The position numbers and the translations under genes are program-made. This document shows, one piece after another, positions 43,701 to 45,267 of a DNA stretch of 45,267 bases. Every line of letters starts with the position of its first letter. Position 1 is the first letter of the stretch. The notes under the pieces were generated by a model. It made no database searches. It worked only from the letters and a program-made list of their open reading frames with translations, and was not told the DNA's origin. The stretch lies in the NCBI RefSeq assembly GCF_030150285.1, contig NZ_JASLGE010000003.1:1-45267 (forward strand). Direction: 5' to 3'. The stretch is from Pseudomonas sp. (GTDB lineage: Bacteria > Pseudomonadota > Gammaproteobacteria > Pseudomonadales > Pseudomonadaceae).

Positions 43701-45267
43701 AATGCTGCGCAGGTTGATGCCCTGCCCCGGGTCGACGTTAATCACCGCGCCCTTGCCCACGGTCAGCGCCGTGGTCGCGGCCAACGCACCCGAGGAAATA
43801 ATCGAACCGGCGTTCAGGTTCAGGCTCGCGCCCCGGCGCTGCGTCAATGCACCTTTAACCGCATCCTGCTGATACAGCGCGGGCGTCCAGCGCTCCAGCG
43901 CCGTGGTCGGGTCGCTACCCGTTGGCGTGGTCGCTGCCTGCTCGCCCAGGTGATAAACAGGCATCGTGACGTCGACGTGCGTGCCGTCGGTGACGACCAG
44001 CCCTTCGTTGCCGGTAATGTCGTAGGCCGAGAAGCCCTTATTGAAGAAATCCCCTGCCAGATGCAGGGTGTCAGCAGCGGGGGCGTTGGCGCTGTCGCCA
44101 ATCTGCACCTTGCGCGCCTGCACGGCCAACGTACCGCCGCCGTTAACGCCGTAGCCGCGAATCTCACTGCCCAGTTCCAGCGTGCCGTACGCGGCCAGCG
44201 TCGCATTGCCGCCCTTGCCACCGCTGACCTTGCCGTCCAGGCCAAGGGTTGCACCAGAAGACACATCCACTACGCCGCCTTCGGCCAGGCTCACATCACC
44301 GCTGCTGCGCAACGACACCTTGCCGCCATTCAAGTACGCCGCGCTGGCGTTGTTGCCTCCGCCCTGCGCCAGGTTGCTCCAACGCCCAGAGGCGTCGAGC
44401 TTGATGCCTTCGCCCACCTTCACCCAGGCCTGTGTGCCCGTGGTGGGGTTTAACAAGGCATCGCCCACGGCAAAACTGCGGTTCACATCGGGCTGGTTAA
44501 GGAGGTTGCCCGCATTGAGGCTGCCCCCATGAGCGGTGAGGTTGGCATTGACCGCGACCCGTGGTGCAAACAGGGTGATATCACCGCCATCAGCGACTTT
44601 AAGCGCGCCGTTGACCACCACCTGCTGCTTGGCCGAGACTTTTATCGCCCCCAGTTCGAAGCCATTGAGCTGATCGCTGTCGAGGATGATTGTGCCTTGA
44701 CGATCGGCTGGCAAGGCCGTGTCCAGGTTCAGGCCATCGGCGATCTTCTGCGTATTGGACTCAAACAGCACCTCATCAGCGACCGGGTTCAGGCCGAAGC
44801 GCAACGTGCCGGTGGCTTTGTTGAACACCGGCGTGTAGCTGCCAATGATCAGTTGCGCCCGCTGGGCCGCCGCCTTTTGCCCCTGCTGGTAGCCATCAAT
44901 ATTGATCGTCGGGGTTTTGGTCTGGCGGTCGCCCTGGAACACATCGCTGATCAACTTGCCTTCAAGTACCGCGCGGGTGGTACCGACCACCAACTTGCCC
45001 GCATCGCGGCCCACGGTGTAACCGGCTTCATAGCGACGTTGCGGCGCGATCAACGGGTTGTAGTAATGATCGGTACGGCCCCAGCGATCACTGCTGTCTT
45101 CATAACCCTTGTAAAAGCCGGTGTAAAGGATGTCGCCCGGAGCCCTGGAAAGTTCATACAGGCGGCCCTCCGGGCCCTTGAGCCAGGTTTGCTGAATGTA
45201 GCCCCCCTGCACATCCACCGTACCGCCCGACAGGTTGAACTGCGCGTTCTTTTCGGTCACCACTTCC
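34746..45267 (-). CDS. pdtA: Giant filamentous-haemagglutinin-like TpsA adhesin (N-terminus outside window)
   Basis: An uninterrupted frame of 3,506 residues that is open at the right window edge; the codon before the apparent GTG start is sense, so this is not the true start. The sequence is a long beta-helix type: repeated short strands rich in G, N, D, V, T, L (VDVSSGATLGLDGKVSGGKG, GGNLDVDVRGNAGISKALGF). The C-terminal third resembles the DUF3739 haemagglutinin region. Cysteines are few (ELAVCASAPCS, MCDDVPYYCA). The N-terminal TPS signal is not visible. It should be exported by the TpsB protein encoded downstream and act as a surface adhesin. The stop is at 34746, followed by a strong terminator. 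P. aeruginosa PdtA is, as I recall, about 4,000 residues. Confidence 0.9.
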   Translation of the reverse strand, partial: EVVTEKNAQFNLSGGTVDVQGGYIQQTWLKGPEGRLYELSRAPGDILYTGFYKGYEDSSDRWGRTDHYYNPLIAPQRRYEAGYTVGRDAGKLVVGTTRAVLEGKLISDVFQGDRQTKTPTINIDGYQQGQKAAAQRAQLIIGSYTPVFNKATGTLRFGLNPVADEVLFESNTQKIADGLNLDTALPADRQGTIILDSDQLNGFELGAIKVSAKQQVVVNGALKVADGGDITLFAPRVAVNANLTAHGGSLNAGNLLNQPDVNRSFAVGDALLNPTTGTQAWVKVGEGIKLDASGRWSNLAQGGGNNASAAYLNGGKVSLRSSGDVSLAEGGVVDVSSGATLGLDGKVSGGKGGNATLAAYGTLELGSEIRGYGVNGGGTLAVQARKVQIGDSANAPAADTLHLAGDFFNKGFSAYDITGNEGLVVTDGTHVDVTMPVYHLGEQAATTPTGSDPTTALERWTPALYQQDAVKGALTQRRGASLNLNAGSIISSGALAATTALTVGKGAVINVDPGQGINLRSIGQLTVNGTLNAWGGSVTLMGLANADSERLEAIGHGRSIWIGEQAVIDVAARAVTATDNLGRVYGQVRNGGKITVGGDIDLATGIAKASDLFVVVREGARLDASGSQALLNVPGQGRINVASNGGSIAFASNNGVYLDGSFVAHAGGAGAAGGSLSLALESPYYLKMSVTDRVLNARELVLGQVHQRSTLADTAEAAADSLEYGHARLGVDQISAGGFDNLALLTNGLLSFDGDVTLKMGQSLRLYSGAMGLSESAPVDSRINLSAPYLLLAGILDPLQAKDQYRHPVLTTGMSLRDSQAVFKANANLIDVRGNVQFGNNSRLLPQGMLSAVDRRGFDDVHLISQGDLRFLEGSDELSQGINTQLMTRGDMTLMATQLYPATAVGARVLAGYLNGVTEGGFSYDPTRVLTIGRTGNSDAPVPYSAFGRLQLGGPTIKQGGIVRAPLGLIEIGTLRSQRVELLPGSLTSVSGKGLVLPYGGTVDGQVYKYNGKTVSFLGLGGIVNQNGDLQVGMILGGESVAVMSGATVDVSGGGELLGAGFISGRGGSTDARYNPLVQFGADGGFTLPGLSTNPIYAIVPGVQAGHAPVAPEGGAIDPLIGQQITLGAGVPGLAAGTYTLMPSTYALMPGAYRVEINGLAGAGVDGTTQLMRNGSWSTAGRLSIGNTGISNSTASQLILTSADTLRRYSQYNETSYAQFAKADAAKLGVPRPQLEVDARTLKLALRPGAGTNAFSFEGIGRFDAATGGYAGALAAMNMGIGGIEIVAAGKAATPGFKGVTVYAESLNALAPARMVIGGLPQVTYGQLGNYVNFSGSNTGSITLREGATLAAPEVFLVTLDGGINVEQGAAINTIGRGKASYDSRDGFVYNVINNMLAVSNGLINAISAASVGDSLDIELAVCASAPCSGTTALYSEGSIVALTSKALKMGDDIRYGTRHLNLGVSSINVGSTQALAAAAAANRLPTGITLNQQLIDRLLRGDTQFGAPALETLQLSARESFNFYGTTALDTYDAVTGKSLLDNLMISTPAIYGAGNAGDVATIHTANLIWQGADNQPSAPIAGGAGSGSGRLDIRAESIEFGYGSFAQPSKRNSQDRLALGFADVNLNASQRITANYTGSLAVYQRQGAFDPLSGFAYTGGNLNILTPLMTGQAGSINHITAGGAIDISASPGTYKDVKGIGAELSLKGDSIRVASAVVLPSGKVTLDARGDVVLTDDALIDVSGRAIVFDDLTKYSAGGDVLLQSRAGNVLQAAGSTLNLSATHNQAGKLRAVALDSGAGTVDLAGKILASSSGVYDAGGTVVPYLAGLLEIQAQRLGSSGTLTEHFAALNQRLNQGEVFGARSFQIKQGDLVIGNDVKANNVSVSLDNGSLRVTGRVDASGERVGTLSLAAKHGLTLDGTAVLDAHGSQVRVDSYGKIIDAPNRAIVVLNSGQGALTLSDGVHIDLRHGTAGTPGHDGRNRGTLELNAPRLNNTDIAIDARGQLTIQGARSIAVNGMARYDDAPTHTDDTANGRPYQVIDQAYLDQKHALSVQFINAALNNKDLMNNRLSGLNNATYADAFHLRPGVEIVSKTPDGDLVVQGDLDLSGYRYASVNPHTQKNNAVYGSGEVGSLTLRAGGDLNIYGSINDGFAPPPATDDDNGWVLLPGIDYTNGTRVIPGNGVTLADGTLFPAGSTLNFDLPIKAARLVPGNRLPVAATLTQPLDLTAGTVLAAAVRDASGNVLIAAGTRLSQNLTLPAGTLLEAGNVFSSYLSVGAMIWPKGVPLPAASNPNGTSAVALNGDKVMPRGALLPAGTNVKLADGATSVQLRVEEAGRQGKNWGIAPMLSEGSQAWSIRLVAGADTQAADSRQLQPAPATGHLRLADTHYGSFGKGALVWTLDGSLDWYGDDSMVGQPIDFVNDAYPGMCDDVPYYCAAGGGAYDLEIGGSTRFSVVRTGAADLELLAGGNLSMESLFGVYTAGSSSYAATANDPYNLARGKGGDGKVLANAGGNEQWVDGGPDSLYRAWYPDGGGNLLLKVGGNLTGDIMGTAPIGFGRLTRSDLGHDTANVGDWLWRQGNDKTGSQAQSTAWWINFGSYIANMSDNGGADQMTGFTGFGTLGGGNLDVDVRGNAGISKALGFGDQSLNGRSQGLVLAVGSTGRVGADGSLQLTGGGDLNLRVGGVVNGGSDVYRDHLNGALVNLRGHVQMTGGALGNLTLRYGIKSGNQSPSEVRALDALRSTSASATGGMSLLPGDATFSLATRGDLILQDVADPGRAPQMNALAYEQGGVAGIGQSWFSLWTSGTAVNLFSSGGNLTPLTEARETDMATVYPATLRAVAANGSVYYGHSSAFNTDDKALRALVLAPSAKGQLELLAGDSIYGGGLSISRSSAAPDALASIWNPAYAGFISKIVVNGSGNLGSDGNLARFGLHPLFAFGPNTASMAWGAALEPARFYALNGDLLGVSSGRMLTITTSTDSRYRQTYYEGAGPVRMLAGRDIVSSGTPLGGVNGGLSGTGEYTLFGNLFIHNHPNDISIVSAGRDILFSNYSVAGPGTLELTAGRNILMQDKVSVTSLGGVAPGDTRPGANIVMQAGFGPNGADFQRFVEIYLNSANRVQPGETLSILGGKVAKTYESELVAWLAERFGFTGDNPQARAFYAALPAEQQRVFAREVYFAELKASGREYNQPGGVRQGSYVRGRAAIAALFPERDVAGNPITYQGDITLFGGAGVHTDFGGSIQLLTPGGSQTFGIEGAAPPASAGIITQGAGDIQLYSLNSILLGQSRIMTTFGGSIMGWSAAGDINAGRGSKTTVVYTPPKRVYDGWGNVALSPSVPSTGAGIATLNPIPEVPAGDIDLIAPLGTIDAGEAGIRVSGNINIAALRVVNAANIQTQGKSSGVPVAAVVNTGAMSSASSAGAAASQAAEGAARNQQAAARQGRASIVTVEVLSFGSEPVQYAPEQTQATPGYNPDSPVQVLGAGALSEQAMARLTEEERGQISL

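Noticed and set aside
1..45267. Whole-window look for tRNA, rRNA, CRISPR arrays and transposase genes
   Set aside because: No cloverleaf with CCA-type end, no rRNA-like segment, no regularly spaced direct repeats and no transposase motif was recognised by eye.

Overview
The window looks like a chromosomal segment of a fluorescens-group Pseudomonas. The evidence is gene content and layout (a PdtA/PdtB-like two-partner secretion locus, MocR-type regulators, MesX/MesD, a degenerate Pseudomonas-type REP pair) and generally GC-rich coding DNA. The left 2.5 kb is visibly more AT-rich and reads as accessory DNA.

Layout. 1-2.5 kb: the 5' end of a type VI secretion VgrG gene (cut by the window edge), a 624-nt gap, a small antitoxin-like neighbourhood (HTH and AbrB-like genes in tandem, plus a divergent odd HigA-like protein) and a GNAT acetyltransferase. 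2.6-9.4 kb: a complete four-gene Wadjet operon, jetABCD, an SMC-like system that cleaves circular plasmids. 9.7-10.7 kb: an acetyltransferase fused to an Rnk/GreA-C-like domain. 11.0-13.6 kb: a three-gene operon for folate- and B12-independent methionine synthesis (mesX, mesD, flavin reductase) behind a candidate MetR site. 13.7-14.2 kb: two small membrane-protein genes.

14.3-20.6 kb: a polar amino-acid ABC transporter (binding protein, two permeases, ATPase) followed on the same strand by a MocR/GabR-type regulator. A class III omega-amino-acid aminotransferase is divergent from it, and the shared upstream region carries matching operator-like repeats. 20.7-24.6 kb: guanine deaminase followed by two paralogous MFS transporters.

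24.9-45.3 kb: a large two-partner secretion locus on the minus strand. A giant filamentous-haemagglutinin-like TpsA protein (at least 3,506 residues, N-terminus outside the window) ends in a strong terminator. A tight operon follows: TpsB transporter, ExbB-like protein with a DUF2341/LamG-like periplasmic part, ExbD, TonB-like protein, porin, coiled-coil periplasmic protein, YbjN-like protein, PpiC-type isomerase and LysR-type regulator. The set matches my recollection of the phosphate-regulated pdtA/pdtB locus of P. aeruginosa.

The best leads are the mesX-mesD-flavin reductase operon, whose methyl source I do not know to be established, and the pairing of an adhesin secretion system with its own proton-driven ExbB/ExbD/TonB-like motor. 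No tRNA, rRNA, CRISPR array or transposase was seen.
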